NCBI GenBank assembly: GCA_951394045.1
Contig: OX595985.1
Location: forward strand, 4,154,001-4,218,000
Length of the DNA stretch: 64,000 bases
Source: Nitzschia sp. DOCU1
Taxonomy: Eukaryota > Bacillariophyta > Bacillariophyceae > Bacillariales > Bacillariaceae
Reading direction: 5' to 3'
Shown: positions 9,054 through 19,883 of the stretch, piece by piece
Position numbering within the stretch: position 1 is the first letter of the stretch
How the letters are laid out: each line of letters opens with the position of its first letter
Translations under genes and position numbers: made by a program
The notes under the pieces: model-generated
Database searches by the model: none
What the model was told of the DNA's origin: nothing
The model's input: the letters and a program-made list of their open reading frames with translations, nothing else

Positions 9054-10238
9054 ATGAAGATTGCAAACAGCATCCCGAAGAAGACCGCTGCCGAGAAGCA
9101 GGGCTTCAAATCAGCACCGGTCAGTATCGAAAGACCCGAGCCAAAGGAGCTCAAAGATGGGGCGTACAGTCAATACGACTTGCGCATTGACCCAAAAGAT
9201 AAAAAGTCGTTGACGCGACGCGTCAAACAACCGCATTTCACGGACGGAACGCCCGAAGAGTGGTTCCTTTTCCTTATCGGACTTAAGGATGTGATCGCGG
9301 GTCAGGACTTGACTACGGGACCTCAGAAATTTGCGTTAACACGCAATTTGCTGAAAGGCCAGGTATTGGCCGCGTTCAACGCGAAGGCCTCAGAACTCGA
9401 AGCCGAAACTCCTGAGAGTTTTGAGAAAAGTTTGCACGCGGTTACGGCGTATGTCCTCCCAAAACGCGCAGTGCAACTTCAAAAGCGCTATATGCGTCGG
9501 ATCTGCCGAAAGCCCCCGACGATGACAATGAAGGCGTATGTGGCTCGGCTCCGCGAGCTAAACGATTACCTCGCGCTATTCGACGAGAAAGGCGAGAAAA
9601 ACAAAATTCCCGACGACGAGCTCATGGAGAATTGCGAGTTTGGAATCCCCGCCAAGTGGCGCAAAGAGATGATCCTACAGGGATTCGAGCCCGTGGACCA
9701 CACGGTTCAAGACTTTGTGGACTTCTGCGAACGGCTGGAAGCTACTGAGGAGATCAATGAAGCCCTCAGCAAGAAGGCAGACAACAACGGCAAGTCGAAT
9801 GACGAAAAACCCTCGAAGAGGAAGCGCGGAGGCCCGAGAGCGGGAACCGACGGTAAGGCCAAGTATGATTGTCTTTATCATGGCGCTAACAACACCCATG
9901 CTACCCATGATTGCCTTATTTTGAAGGATCAAGCAAAGAAGATGGCGGCTGCCCATTCGAACGTCGCAGGTCGTTTCAAAAAGGCCCGCTTCGAAAACAA
10001 AACTTGGCGCCGCAGCGACAGCGATGGCGATGGCGAAAAGAAAAAGAAAACAGGCGAGCTTCATGCCTACATCAAGTCGATGGTCGAGAACGCGGTCAAA
10101 CAATCCGCAAAGAAACGCAAGGCCGAAGATCCTCCCTCGATGGATAATTTCAATTACGATATGGATGATCTCGACGGTATCGACTTCGACAAACTCAGCG
10201 TCAGCGACGGCAGCGACAGCGACACCGAAATGGATTGA
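9054..10238 (+). CDS. gag: Gypsy B1 Gag
   Basis: 394 residues from the ATG at 9054 (MKIANSIPKK); the open frame begins upstream at 9012. The middle (about residues 60-240) has the helical retrotransposon Gag fold, with the conserved-looking stretch RYMRRICRKPPTMTMKAYVARL. A zinc-knuckle-like motif follows, CLYHGANNTHATHDC (C-x2-H-x5-H-x4-C). The C-terminus is basic, then Asp/Ser-rich. It should form the particle and bind element RNA. It ends in TGA and the same frame runs on into pol. It is homologous to gypsy H Gag (45114-46286). Confidence 0.9.
   Translation: MKIANSIPKKTAAEKQGFKSAPVSIERPEPKELKDGAYSQYDLRIDPKDKKSLTRRVKQPHFTDGTPEEWFLFLIGLKDVIAGQDLTTGPQKFALTRNLLKGQVLAAFNAKASELEAETPESFEKSLHAVTAYVLPKRAVQLQKRYMRRICRKPPTMTMKAYVARLRELNDYLALFDEKGEKNKIPDDELMENCEFGIPAKWRKEMILQGFEPVDHTVQDFVDFCERLEATEEINEALSKKADNNGKSNDEKPSKRKRGGPRAGTDGKAKYDCLYHGANNTHATHDCLILKDQAKKMAAAHSNVAGRFKKARFENKTWRRSDSDGDGEKKKKTGELHAYIKSMVENAVKQSAKKRKAEDPPSMDNFNYDMDDLDGIDFDKLSVSDGSDSDTEMD
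10236..10238 (+). promoter_or_regulatory. In-frame UGA between gypsy B1 gag and pol (readthrough candidate)
   Basis: GAT TGA CGA TGT GAG CCG GTG: no other stop follows, and the frame continues through the whole of Pol. There is no ATG near the start of Pol. Gypsy H has TGA AGG TGT GAG at the same point. Confidence 0.7.
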
Positions 10239-13200
10239 CGATGTGAGCCGGTGACTACGTGTGAATATGAATACAACAGTAATAATAGTGGTGAATTGAA
10301 CGATTACACTAGTTTTATCCAAAGGGACGATGTCCAACAGATGGAATCATTTTACAATAGCGATAGCGTTACAAGCGCAACACAAAATTCGCAAAAATCA
10401 CACGCAAGTCGAAATTTTGTTAAACCAACGAAATCTCGAAGTTTCAGCTCTCTCGACGCATGTCTGGCGGAAGCACAGCGCGAGCGCGAGCTTTACTTAT
10501 TGAACACGATTCGAGGTAGTCGAACTGTAGGCTCAAACAAACGACAAAAATCCAGTCATCTAGTACCGATCACGTTTGCACGTGTTAACCAACGCGGCGG
10601 ACGTCGACAACAAGTAGTAACCGTCAAAGCACTTCTTGACTCTGGCGGTAGTGGCTGTCTCTGGAAGAAGAGCAGTGCTAGCAAACTAAAAATAAAGACC
10701 CAAAAAGCGACTACTGTATTCACAACTATGAGCGGTAGTTATAAGTGTACTGAACGCGTGACCACGCAACTCAGTCTACCGGAACTACACGACGATCGAT
10801 TGATCGAGTGGGACTTTCACCTAGCAGATGATCTAGGTAACTACGACATGATTATAGGCAGAGACCTCATGCAAGAGCTAGGTCTAGTGATCGACTTCAA
10901 GGCTATGGAAGTAGAATGGGACGATGCACGTATGCCAATGAAAGAAATAGATGCGACGGCGACGTCGTATCATGTACATGAACGCGGACACGTCGACGAG
11001 ATGTCGGACCGCGTCAAGGAAATTCTCGACGCCAAGTACGAGAAAGCCGATGCACGTAGCATTGCTAGAGAGCAAGCTCACCTTAGAAAGGATGAGCAGA
11101 GTAAGCTAGAACAGCTACTAGCAAAATACCAGACTCTATTCGACGGTACCCTCGGCCGATGGCGTGGGGCCCCCTATGACATTGAACTAGTAGAAGGTGC
11201 CAAGCCGTACCATGCTAGAGCGTACCCTGTACCGAAAGCGTACGAGCGTACCCTGCGCGATGAAGTCGAACGACTCTGTCAAGTCGGAGTACTCAAAAAG
11301 GTGAACCGCTCCGAATGGGGTGCGCCCACCTTTATCATCCCCAAAAAGGATGGAACAGTTCGATTCATCAACGACTTCAGAGAGTTGAACAAACGGATTA
11401 AACGCAAGCCGTATCCAATCCCGAAGATTCAGGACTTACTGATGAAGCTAGAAGGCTTTCAGTACGCGACGAGTCTCGACCTCAACATGGGTTACTACCA
11501 CATAGAGTTAAGCCCAGACAGTAAGAAGCTATGTACTATCGTACTCCCTTGGGGTAAGTACGAAATGCAACGCTTGCCGATGGGGCTCTCGAATAGTCCC
11601 GACATTTTCCAAGAGAAAATGGGCACCCTCTTTGAGGATCTAGAGTACGTACGAGTGTACATCGACGATCTACTAGAACTAACTACAGGCGATTTTGATG
11701 ACCACCTAGAGAAACTAGAAGTCATTTTCAAACGTCTAAAAGACACCGGTCTTAAGGTGAACGCCCGAAAGTCGTTCTTCGCCCGTGGCGAACTAGAATA
11801 CCTTGGGTACTGGATAACGCGAGACGGAATCCAACCAGTCGCAAAGAAAGTAGAGGCTATTCACGCTATGAAAGCACCTACCAATAAACGCGAGCTACGT
11901 AAGTTCATAGGCGTAGTTAACTACTACCGCGACATGTGGATTCGTCGCTCTGAAGTTTTAGCCCCTCTGAGTGCGCTAACTTCTAAAGAAGCCAAATGGC
12001 AATGGGGTCCGGTCGAGCAGAATGCCTTCGACACGATGAAACGAATTATAAGTAAGCAGACACTACTAACATACCCCGATTTCAACATACCATTCGAAAT
12101 ACACACCGATGCTAGTCATACTCAGCTAGGTGCAGTGTTATCGCAACGCGGGAAACCGATTGCGTTCTATAGTCGAAAGCTGAACCCAGCGCAAACGCGC
12201 TATACTACGACGGAACGAGAGCTTTTAGCTATCGTCGAAACACTTAAGGAATTTCGCAATATCCTTTTGGGACAGCGAATCAGAGTCTTCACAGACCATA
12301 AAAATCTTACGTATAAAGAATTTAACACGGAGCGCGTCATGCGTTGGCGCCTCTTAATCGAGGAGTTTGGCCCCGAACTCGTCTATATCAAGGGCGAACA
12401 CAACGTCGTTGCGGATGCGCTTAGTCGACTCGATCTCGACGATAGAGCTTTCCCCGAATCTCACTTAAATGAGTTTTTGGCGGGCGACGAATTACCGCGC
12501 GATGCATTCCCCCTAACTTACAAGAACATAGCGCGCATGCAGAATGCCGACCGCGCCTTATTATCTAAAGTACGTACAAACCCGCGATATTCAGTCAAAG
12601 TCTATCGTGGGGGCGGAAAGAAGCGAGAACTAATAGTACGCGAGGACAAGATTGTTCTCCCAACGAGTCTCCAGAAGCGGTGCGTCAAGTGGTATCACGA
12701 GATGCTCTGTCACCCAGGAGAAACGCGTACCGAACAAACGATTCGACAACACTTCTACTGGAAGAACATCCGCGGCGATGTCGAGCGGATCTGCAAGTCC
12801 TGTCCGACCTGTCAGCTGACAAAGCGAAAGACAATCAAGTACGGGCATCTTCCACCCAAGGCAGCAGAAATAGACCCTTGGGATACGCTATGTGTCGACC
12901 TGATAGGTCCATATAAGATAAAACAACTAGGTAGTAAGAAGACACTACAACTATGGTGTCTCACGATGATAGATCCCGCAACCGGATGGTTCGAGATGGT
13001 ACGTATAGCAAATAAAGAAGCCTTTTCGATAGCCAGTGCGGCCGAAATGGCGTGGTTTACGAGATATCCGTGGCCACAAAAGATTATTTATGACCGCGGA
13101 ACTGAATTCATGGGAGAATTCCGAAGAATGGTGCGCGAAGACTACGGCATAATGACCAAGCCAATCACAGCGCGAAACCCGCAGGCTAATTCAATTATCG

Positions 13201-13503
13201 AGCGAGTTCACCAAACCATAGGGAACATGATTCGCACTTTCGAGTTGCAAAACTCCGAAGACACGGAGTCACTGGACGGAGTCCTTGCAGCCACTATGTT
13301 CGCAGTACGCGCAACGTATCACACAACGATGCAAGCGACGCCAACACAGTTAGTGTTTGGCCGCGACGCTATCCTAAATACCCAGTTCGAAGCTAACTGG
13401 AAATTAATTAAGGAACGAAAGGAATCTCGTATTATCCAAAATAACACAGCTGAAAACAAGACGCGAAGAGTTTACCGGTATCGCGTAGGACAGAAGGTAA
13501 TGG
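10239..13503 (+). pseudogene. pol: Gypsy B1 Pol (protease, RT, RNase H, integrase), C-terminus split off by copia C
   Basis: Same frame as gag. Domains in order: aspartic protease (ALLDSGGSG, then MIIGRDLMQELG), reverse transcriptase (IPKKDGTVRFINDFRELN; VYIDDLLEL with the Y-x-D-D box), RNase H (IHTDASHTQLGAVL; FTDHKNL), integrase zinc domain (HP-GETRTEQTIRQHFYW, CKSCPTC) and core D (LCVDLIGPY), D (IYDRGTEF), E (NSIIERVHQ). After VGQKVM the frame runs into the LTR of copia C and stops at 13565. The missing 60 or so C-terminal residues lie at 20049-20222. No chromodomain follows integrase. Compared with B2, one codon is missing in a Thr-Ala-Thr run near 10956. Confidence 0.9.
13500..13503. repeat. 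Left target duplication of copia C (ATGG)
   Basis: ATGG at 13500-13503 and 20049-20052. In the uninterrupted copy B2 the site reads GTAATGGTCCG, with one ATGG. Confidence 0.85.
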
Positions 13504-13668
13504 CATTAAATCTAGCAAGGAGTGGCGGACGATTCAAGCACAAACACACATACGATGGATGGTGATTCAACAATTGGACGAAACAAAATTGTGACCTTAC
13601 TTTATATCGCGGGCATTTCCAGTCCCGCCTGAGTCCCTAATCTTGGCGACTATCACGGGGAATTAACG
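13504..13668 (-). repeat. Copia C 3' LTR
   Basis: 165 bp, identical by eye to 19884-20048. It is followed on the inner side (plus strand GTCCCCTCAATG) by the polypurine tract. Confidence 0.92.
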
Positions 13669-13680
13669 GTCCCCTCAATG
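13669..13680 (-). other. Polypurine tract of copia C
   Basis: Sense CATTGAGGGGAC directly before the 3' LTR. Copia E has CGAGGGGAC at the same place (22566-22574). Confidence 0.65.
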
Positions 13681-13823
13681 CTACTCGGATACTATATGAT
13701 CCGATGGCATTGTCATCTCTTGCCTAAGGGTTACCACCTCTTTGGATGGACGTCTAACTCCAACAGATCCCTCGCGAAAGGTCACTGCCACCCTGCGGAG
13801 CCAAACGCATCTTCGACATCAAC

Positions 13824-16800
13824 CTAAAACATAACCTTCGAACATAATCTCTTTCTCTCCGGTCCAGTTTGAATCTTGGTCAGCATATCAGCCAGGTTCG
13901 ATTGTGTAGACTCATACCCAATACGAATGATATCGGCCGCAGCCTTTGAACGAACGTAGTGATACGCAATGGAATTCGACTTCTTCAGCATCGATTCGGG
14001 GACGCTTGTATTCTTCACGACGGACATGTTGTCAACTCTAACATTGGCATAGCCCTCAATAGGGATGCCCATCATTCTCAGCTTGTAGCGCAACGCTTCC
14101 AACAACTCAACTCCGGTTTTTAAAGCCATGAACTCGGAGCCAAACGAACTTGTTTCAACACTGTTCTGTTTCTTTGAGTACCAAACAATTGGCGCTCTGT
14201 TCAAGAAAATCAACACACCTGTGCGCGACTGTCGAGTAACAAGGTTAGCAGCATGCGAAGCATCAACGAACATAGTAATTACCACTGGTTTTCCTAATGG
14301 TTTTGGTGTGTCCGGCGGCCATTCATCTTTAGCCCACGGATAGAATTCCGACCAATCGCATTTGGGTAACTCTTCCCACTCCATGTAGGCGTCATCCATA
14401 ACAAGTTTTGATCGATCATGAGACTTCAAATATGCAAAAATGTGTAGCACCGCATCCAGATGCCCTTTCCTTGGGCACGCATTATACGCTGACAGCATCG
14501 AAACCTCTCCGCAGATGTCAATTCTCCCCAACTCAACAATCCAACGCAAAATTCCAATACATTGCATGTAAAATGATACACCGTCGTCATTCAGTAGTGG
14601 CGACGAATCCAGCTCTGGTCTGTAGCCATTCGGTAGTACAGAGCTGACCTTATTCTTCAGGGTCCCATCGATCCGTAATTGGATCACGCGGATTGCTTCT
14701 TTCACGTACTCCTCTGAACCAATGGCCCATTTAAAATTAGCATCACCGTCAATCCAATATTTGGAGATTGAGGCTCCTAGATAGGATGTTGGCTCTCCCA
14801 CTGACTCTGGTTTCAATAGGAACCGATCATTAAGATCGTTCAGGATTGACTTTGGATCGTGAGAGACACACAGCAAGTCGTCAGTATACACAAGTAAATA
14901 CTCATAATATTTTTCGCCGTTCGGGTGCAATGCCTCACGACGCCAAACATCCATATCAGCACGGCATGGAATAAATTGCAATTCCTCCCTCAAAACCTTT
15001 GCACAATGAGACCTCCATGAAAATCCTGCGGACGATAATCCATAGAGTGCCTTAATGATCACAGCTCTCCGACCCTGGAGAGAGCCAAACTCCGGACCTA
15101 GGATTGTGTGAACCTTTTCTGCGCAAGGCGCATGCAAGTAAGCTCCTGCGATATCGGCAGACAAAATGTTAAGACCATTCAAAGCGGCAATAAGGAATGC
15201 AATTCGTATACTTTCCCGCGTCACAACCGACGCATATGTAATCGATGACGGCGCCTCGGTCTGATCGCCTCTTGCGCAGATCCGGGCCTTTCTTGTCAGA
15301 TCCATTTTAACATCAAAAATAATCATCAGGTCGATCTGCTGCGACCCTACTGGTGGTTGTTCACTGTCTTCAAGGACTTTTAAGGCAGGCAGCACAGTTT
15401 TAACTTCCTTGGCCATTGCCTTCTCCCACAGGTCAGTACCGGTTTCAGCATCAATAGCTCGTGCCCGGGCCACGTCCATGGGCCCCGGGACTTCGATTCC
15501 AAATTTCTCATTTTTGCGACGAATCGCGCGACGTTTGACTGCTTTCAAAATCCGATCACGTTTTCGGAGAGTATAGGGAACCCACCAAACAAACACCGGT
15601 TCTTCAACAAGTTTATTTGCGACAGCATACTCCGCCAGTTGCACTGGATAGCCCTCTTTCGCATCCTTCAGCGAGAGCCATTCAGTTGATCCATCGACCA
15701 TTTCGGCACAAACTTTCCATCCTTTCGTTGTTCTCTTGGGTATTCTCTGGCCATGACGCTCAATCCAAGCATCATCTTTCGACAAGGCACTCCCATCACG
15801 CTTGTGGTCGACGAACTCTTTCAAATGCATGACGGTGTAGCCTTCATCATCAACTGTGGCATAAATTGCTTCCGCGATCTGGTTAGCATTGTACGCTTCA
15901 ACATGACCATCATCAAATTCAACTTCGTAGATGCTCGTGTCAAGGATAGGATTGTCATGGTAGAAACCAATGAATTTCCCATCAGGGCCACGCTTCCGGC
16001 CCTTTACGATACCTGTGAAAAACGAATTACCGTCACCCGAGGCCATACGAACTTTTGATGACACATATTTGTCAAATGCAAGCTGGTCCTCTTCCTCATC
16101 AACTGGAGGCGGTTCCCATTGGTGGAATTTCCGCTCCCTTTCTTCTTCATCGTCGTCGTATCTCTCATATTCCGGAACGGTTGCCTCGACACGGATAAAC
16201 CGATCATCATCTTCTTCCGGCTCGACAGAAATTCCTTTTATTCGGTTACCAAGCGACACCTTTAACTTTTCAGTGAACTCCTTTTTCGTTTGCTTAATGT
16301 CCTCAGAGCGATGCTCCTCGGGCAACAGCGGAATGACTGAAGTACGATGCAAAATTGTCCCCTTCGAGGTCAGCACGGCGAAGCAGAGCTCGTCTCCAAC
16401 TTCAAAGCTTGGGCCAAGCCAGCGAGTGAGCTGCTTTTTCGGTTGGGTTGATTCTGCCGGCGACCGAGACCAACACCAATCGTAGAACGCAAAGTCCACG
16501 AGATGTGAAATATCTGCAGTATTACCTGTAATAATTGTAGTGGCGCATTCACCTTCTTGCTCGGGGTGATTTAAAACAGTGTGAGATCGTTGTTCGCAAC
16601 AAGTCATAAAGCATCTGTCCCACAAAACAGCTGGTACGTTACGTGAGGTCATCGTCCTTTCATACAATCGGGTAACTTCCCGAATCGTGTCCTCCGCTCT
16701 TGCTTGGTTATGCATGTAAGGCTCCACCGGATAAATAGGAACCTGCGCCTTTTGACAGCGCCTCAAGAATTCTCCTTGCGTTAAGGTAGTAGCCGAATCC

Positions 16801-17903
16801 GGAATAATCGCTTCAGGAAATCCGAATGCACGAAATAATTTATCCAGCGATGTATGAGCATCTTTTTCTTGTCGCAACGGGAAAGCTCGGCACCATTGAA
16901 ATGTCGTAGCATAAACTTGGAGGCAAGTAGTCCCCTCAAGCGATGTGCAGGGACCAAACTTCGTGTCGGTATACATAGCACATTTCAACCTTGGATACCG
17001 GAGCTGATAATGGGAGGGCCGAAATAAACGGTCCCCTGAGACCTTGCTCCAGTCTCTGATGGCACGTTGAGTCGTTTTGTTAAGCGTTCGTTGCGCGGCT
17101 TCAATCGAGATTCTCCAACGACGGGCCAGGGAATCTGCTTTAACCAACGTAGTTTTTGCAGTGGTCTTCACTCCCGATAAGGTAGCTGAAACTTTGTTCC
17201 CTAGGAATGCCGAAAGAGCCTGATTTTGTATCATTGACGCAACATTGAAAGCCGACACAAGACGCTTCGCCACGACAGAGTCGAGATTGTGAAAATTGTT
17301 ACCGCCGACCGTTTGTCGCAGGTGTTCCTCTGCATTGTTGCAATGAGGATCGGACGGTTTCCATTCTAATTCACTCGTCATTCGAACATGAATACTGTTC
17401 ACCGGATCGGTGGCCTCTTCTCTCGAGGGCTTTCTGCACGGAAAGAACGAAAAGGGTTTGTCATATCGCAGAGGGATCCGCAGGTCAGCAGTCCCCTCAA
17501 TGATACAATGGTCCGTTGACTTTCGCTGAGCCGACGGAATCCTCAACAACGGGACATCATTAACAATCAGCTGGTTTTCTCGCAATTGATCCGGGCATAG
17601 CAGATGGCAACCCATACCCGGAACGACCAAAACATGGTCAAACAACAAAATAAAAGTTTGATAGGTGAGAGGGCAGTCGTACGCAACAGCGACCAAACAC
17701 TCGCGAACTTTTGAAATTGGGCCCATCGAAGCATGAAACCCATTCACTTCAATATCATATTGGTAGACATATAACACATAACATCCGCTCTCAGAGAAAG
17801 CGCAAGTATCCGCATGAGAATCGAGCTCACATCTCCACACCTGAACCACAGCTCCAGACGACGACGATGCAATCCGGTGCAAGGATGCAGCTCTTCTTCC
17901 TAG
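13824..17903 (-). CDS. pol: Copia C Pol (protease, integrase, RT, RNase H)
   Basis: About 1360 residues, read in the Gag frame after TGA 17904-17906; no ATG lies near its start. The protease-like site is CELDSHADTCAF (D-S-H rather than D-S/T-G). There is no HHCC zinc motif before integrase; instead there is a helical basic stretch (LARRWRISIEAAQRTLNKTT). The integrase core has D (MYTDTKFGP), D (IIPDSATTL) and E (AEDTIREV). The RT region holds VFDVKMDLTRKARICARGDQT and YLLVYTDDLLCVS (Y-T-D-D). RNase H holds MFVDASHAANL and SFGSEFMAL and ends near ADMLTK. The frame is fully open. Close to copia E. Confidence 0.9.
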   Translation of the reverse strand, partial: LGRRAASLHRIASSSSGAVVQVWRCELDSHADTCAFSESGCYVLYVYQYDIEVNGFHASMGPISKVRECLVAVAYDCPLTYQTFILLFDHVLVVPGMGCHLLCPDQLRENQLIVNDVPLLRIPSAQRKSTDHCIIEGTADLRIPLRYDKPFSFFPCRKPSREEATDPVNSIHVRMTSELEWKPSDPHCNNAEEHLRQTVGGNNFHNLDSVVAKRLVSAFNVASMIQNQALSAFLGNKVSATLSGVKTTAKTTLVKADSLARRWRISIEAAQRTLNKTTQRAIRDWSKVSGDRLFRPSHYQLRYPRLKCAMYTDTKFGPCTSLEGTTCLQVYATTFQWCRAFPLRQEKDAHTSLDKLFRAFGFPEAIIPDSATTLTQGEFLRRCQKAQVPIYPVEPYMHNQARAEDTIREVTRLYERTMTSRNVPAVLWDRCFMTCCEQRSHTVLNHPEQEGECATTIITGNTADISHLVDFAFYDWCWSRSPAESTQPKKQLTRWLGPSFEVGDELCFAVLTSKGTILHRTSVIPLLPEEHRSEDIKQTKKEFTEKLKVSLGNRIKGISVEPEEDDDRFIRVEATVPEYERYDDDEEERERKFHQWEPPPVDEEEDQLAFDKYVSSKVRMASGDGNSFFTGIVKGRKRGPDGKFIGFYHDNPILDTSIYEVEFDDGHVEAYNANQIAEAIYATVDDEGYTVMHLKEFVDHKRDGSALSKDDAWIERHGQRIPKRTTKGWKVCAEMVDGSTEWLSLKDAKEGYPVQLAEYAVANKLVEEPVFVWWVPYTLRKRDRILKAVKRRAIRRKNEKFGIEVPGPMDVARARAIDAETGTDLWEKAMAKEVKTVLPALKVLEDSEQPPVGSQQIDLMIIFDVKMDLTRKARICARGDQTEAPSSITYASVVTRESIRIAFLIAALNGLNILSADIAGAYLHAPCAEKVHTILGPEFGSLQGRRAVIIKALYGLSSAGFSWRSHCAKVLREELQFIPCRADMDVWRREALHPNGEKYYEYLLVYTDDLLCVSHDPKSILNDLNDRFLLKPESVGEPTSYLGASISKYWIDGDANFKWAIGSEEYVKEAIRVIQLRIDGTLKNKVSSVLPNGYRPELDSSPLLNDDGVSFYMQCIGILRWIVELGRIDICGEVSMLSAYNACPRKGHLDAVLHIFAYLKSHDRSKLVMDDAYMEWEELPKCDWSEFYPWAKDEWPPDTPKPLGKPVVITMFVDASHAANLVTRQSRTGVLIFLNRAPIVWYSKKQNSVETSSFGSEFMALKTGVELLEALRYKLRMMGIPIEGYANVRVDNMSVVKNTSVPESMLKKSNSIAYHYVRSKAAADIIRIGYESTQSNLADMLTKIQTGPERKRLCSKVMF

Positions 17904-17906
17904 TCA
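17904..17906 (-). promoter_or_regulatory. UGA-CUA-G between copia C gag and pol (readthrough candidate)
   Basis: Gag ends GGG AGC AAC TGA and the next codons in the same frame are CTA GGA AGA AGA GCT. UGA-CUA(G) is a known strong type II readthrough context (alphavirus type). Pol then stays open for some 1360 codons. Confidence 0.75.
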
Positions 17907-19397
17907 GTTGCTCCCACCATTGTTTCGATTTCCATTATTATTTCGCCTGGTCATATTGTCCCCCATGTTGTTGTTGTTATTATTATTGTTCGTCGCTGGG
18001 GTGGTCGATGCTTCATTCTGATTCGAGGTAAAAGTAGTTCCACCGGAAGATTGGGTAGAAGAAACATTTCTTTCACGATTACGGGCACGCTGTTCATTCA
18101 CATAGTCTCGTTCCTCCCTGGTAAAAGTAGCCCAGATAGTTGGAGGGTACGACCCGTTGTTCAGCAGGTGTCCTGATTCAGAGAAGCGACCGCCGCCGCC
18201 ACGACCACGACCTCCGCGACCGCGCCCCCCGCCACGGCCTCTCCCCTGATTCCTGCTCCCTCTTCCGCCTCTTCCTGAGGCATTGTATCCTCGGCCACCT
18301 CCACGGCCTGAATTATCATTTTGTGTCACGGACGAAATATTACGAGGCAAGGGGTTACGCGAGGCCGACGATTCATTGGCAGCGAGTTGCCCGCCCAAGA
18401 AATCAACGGCTAGCTGATAGTCGTTCGAGCGACGATCATCCCCAGCAATTAATCCTTTTGCGACCTGGAGCTTCGGATCGCTGATAGCATCCAGGAGAGT
18501 ACGAACTTTGGAGTTTTCACTCCTAGCCTCACCATGGTCAGCCAAATCGGTGAAGGCAGAAGTTAAACGAGCAACGAAGCCCTGCCAGGTAAAGTTGCGT
18601 GCTTTACCGTTCCAGAACGTTGTGGCGATAACACGATCAGCTTCCAATTTCAATTGATTAACGTGGCTTGCCCCAGTATACTGGGACTTGATGGCATGGT
18701 AAGCGGCCCGACCATTCTTGGTCGAGGCATTGCCTTTCACGAAAGACCACGCCTCGGTCCCATGAGTAACATGGCGGACCATGAGCCATAGTTTCTCATT
18801 GTTGGCAGCATAAACAGCCCCGTTGTGAGACGCACGACGAATAAGCTCCTCGTGGAATGAGGGCTGGCCATATCCAAGCGGGTCATTTGCGGGATCCGGA
18901 ACATCGACAACGGTACGAACGAGGTAAGCCAATGGAAGTCTCTCCAAGCCATAAGACGAGTGGACCCACGCTTCCATGTTTTCGATAGTTTCACGCGCTT
19001 TCTTGGAAGTAGTGAACTTTTCGGGGAAGTCGGGATTCCCGGCAGCAATCACCTCATCAATCTGCAGCTTGTACTGCCACAAGGTTCTCAAAACGTTACG
19101 AGTTGCAGCAGCAGCGTTCCAAGGGCGACCAACAGCATACAAATAACGAAGATAATAGGCGAGTTGTTTCAAACGCAAAGCATGGTTCTGGCCAATGAGG
19201 ACCCCGGGATTGGGGTTGCCACCAACCTGTCCCCCAGGACGACGAATGGTAGCACACAAACGATCAACATCATCATCGGTCAGTTGGCGAAACTCCTCAG
19301 GGTCATCAAAACCTTGGTCGGTGACAGCCGTGGACTGGGTCCCATCAAAACCAAGGGTGGCCTCAAGGTAATTACGAAAAGCGACAGCAGCAGCCAT
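17904..19397 (-). CDS. gag: Copia C Gag with RGG-rich C-terminus
   Basis: 497 residues from an ATG at 19397. The N-terminal 330 residues are mainly helical, as in copia Gag. It has no zinc knuckle. Residues about 355-410 form an Arg/Gly-rich block (repeated GRGG, RGRGGG) that likely binds RNA in its place. The C-terminus is Asn/Gly-rich low complexity (NNNNNNN). It ends in TGA followed by CTA, in frame with Pol. Homologous to the partial Gag at 51446-52565. Confidence 0.88.
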   Translation of the reverse strand: MAAAVAFRNYLEATLGFDGTQSTAVTDQGFDDPEEFRQLTDDDVDRLCATIRRPGGQVGGNPNPGVLIGQNHALRLKQLAYYLRYLYAVGRPWNAAAATRNVLRTLWQYKLQIDEVIAAGNPDFPEKFTTSKKARETIENMEAWVHSSYGLERLPLAYLVRTVVDVPDPANDPLGYGQPSFHEELIRRASHNGAVYAANNEKLWLMVRHVTHGTEAWSFVKGNASTKNGRAAYHAIKSQYTGASHVNQLKLEADRVIATTFWNGKARNFTWQGFVARLTSAFTDLADHGEARSENSKVRTLLDAISDPKLQVAKGLIAGDDRRSNDYQLAVDFLGGQLAANESSASRNPLPRNISSVTQNDNSGRGGGRGYNASGRGGRGSRNQGRGRGGGRGRGGRGRGGGGRFSESGHLLNNGSYPPTIWATFTREERDYVNEQRARNRERNVSSTQSSGGTTFTSNQNEASTTPATNNNNNNNNMGDNMTRRNNNGNRNNGGSN

Positions 19398-19883
19398 GTT
19401 GATCAGAAACGAACGTGGTACGAGGGTACGGTAACGAAAGATCCTTTTGATATCTTTTTGGAGGATTTTTCCAGCATTGGTGAAATCGGCACATCACCTT
19501 GCTCAGTCACACATTCTGTCGAGCAAGACCGCAGGTACCATGTGCTAACGACAATCGCTGATCAGGCGATGCGCTCCACAAGGTTGCTTAAAAGGGTATA
19601 CTTCGTGCATTGCACATTTTTCTCTCTTAAATACCCGTGCCGTTAACCCCCGAATGCAGGGTTTGTATTTAGGTGCGTCCACCTAGTTGGCGCGCGCATA
19701 CCAGCCCGTATGCGAGCATGGCAGTATGATCGCCAGTTTTGCCGCGTCGGATGCAAAACACGAAGCGACGACCATGGGCTTTCCTTTTTGCCTCTTTGCG
19801 CCGAATCTCCTCATCATCCTTATGGAGAAACAGATATTGTCGTAGCCTTCCCAGGCTGTACGGAGACTCTGGGTCTGATAAAC
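19398..19883 (-). other. Copia C 5' leader with putative primer-binding site
   Basis: 485 bases between the 5' LTR and the Gag ATG, with no convincing ORF. Next to the LTR the sense strand reads GTTTATCAGACCCAGAG. This partly resembles the TGGTATCAGAGCC site used with initiator tRNA-Met by plant copia. Its complement (TGGGTCTGATAAAC) could also be read as a tRNA anticodon arm. I cannot decide between these. Confidence 0.45.

Noticed and set aside
9675..10337. 220-codon minus-strand ORF opposite gypsy B Gag (also at 27381)
   Set aside because: Shadow of Gag: hydrophobic low-complexity translation opposite a coding strand; no independent support.
13504..13565. C-terminal extension ALNLARSGGRF of gypsy B1 Pol
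   Set aside because: Read from the copia C LTR after insertion; not part of the protein.
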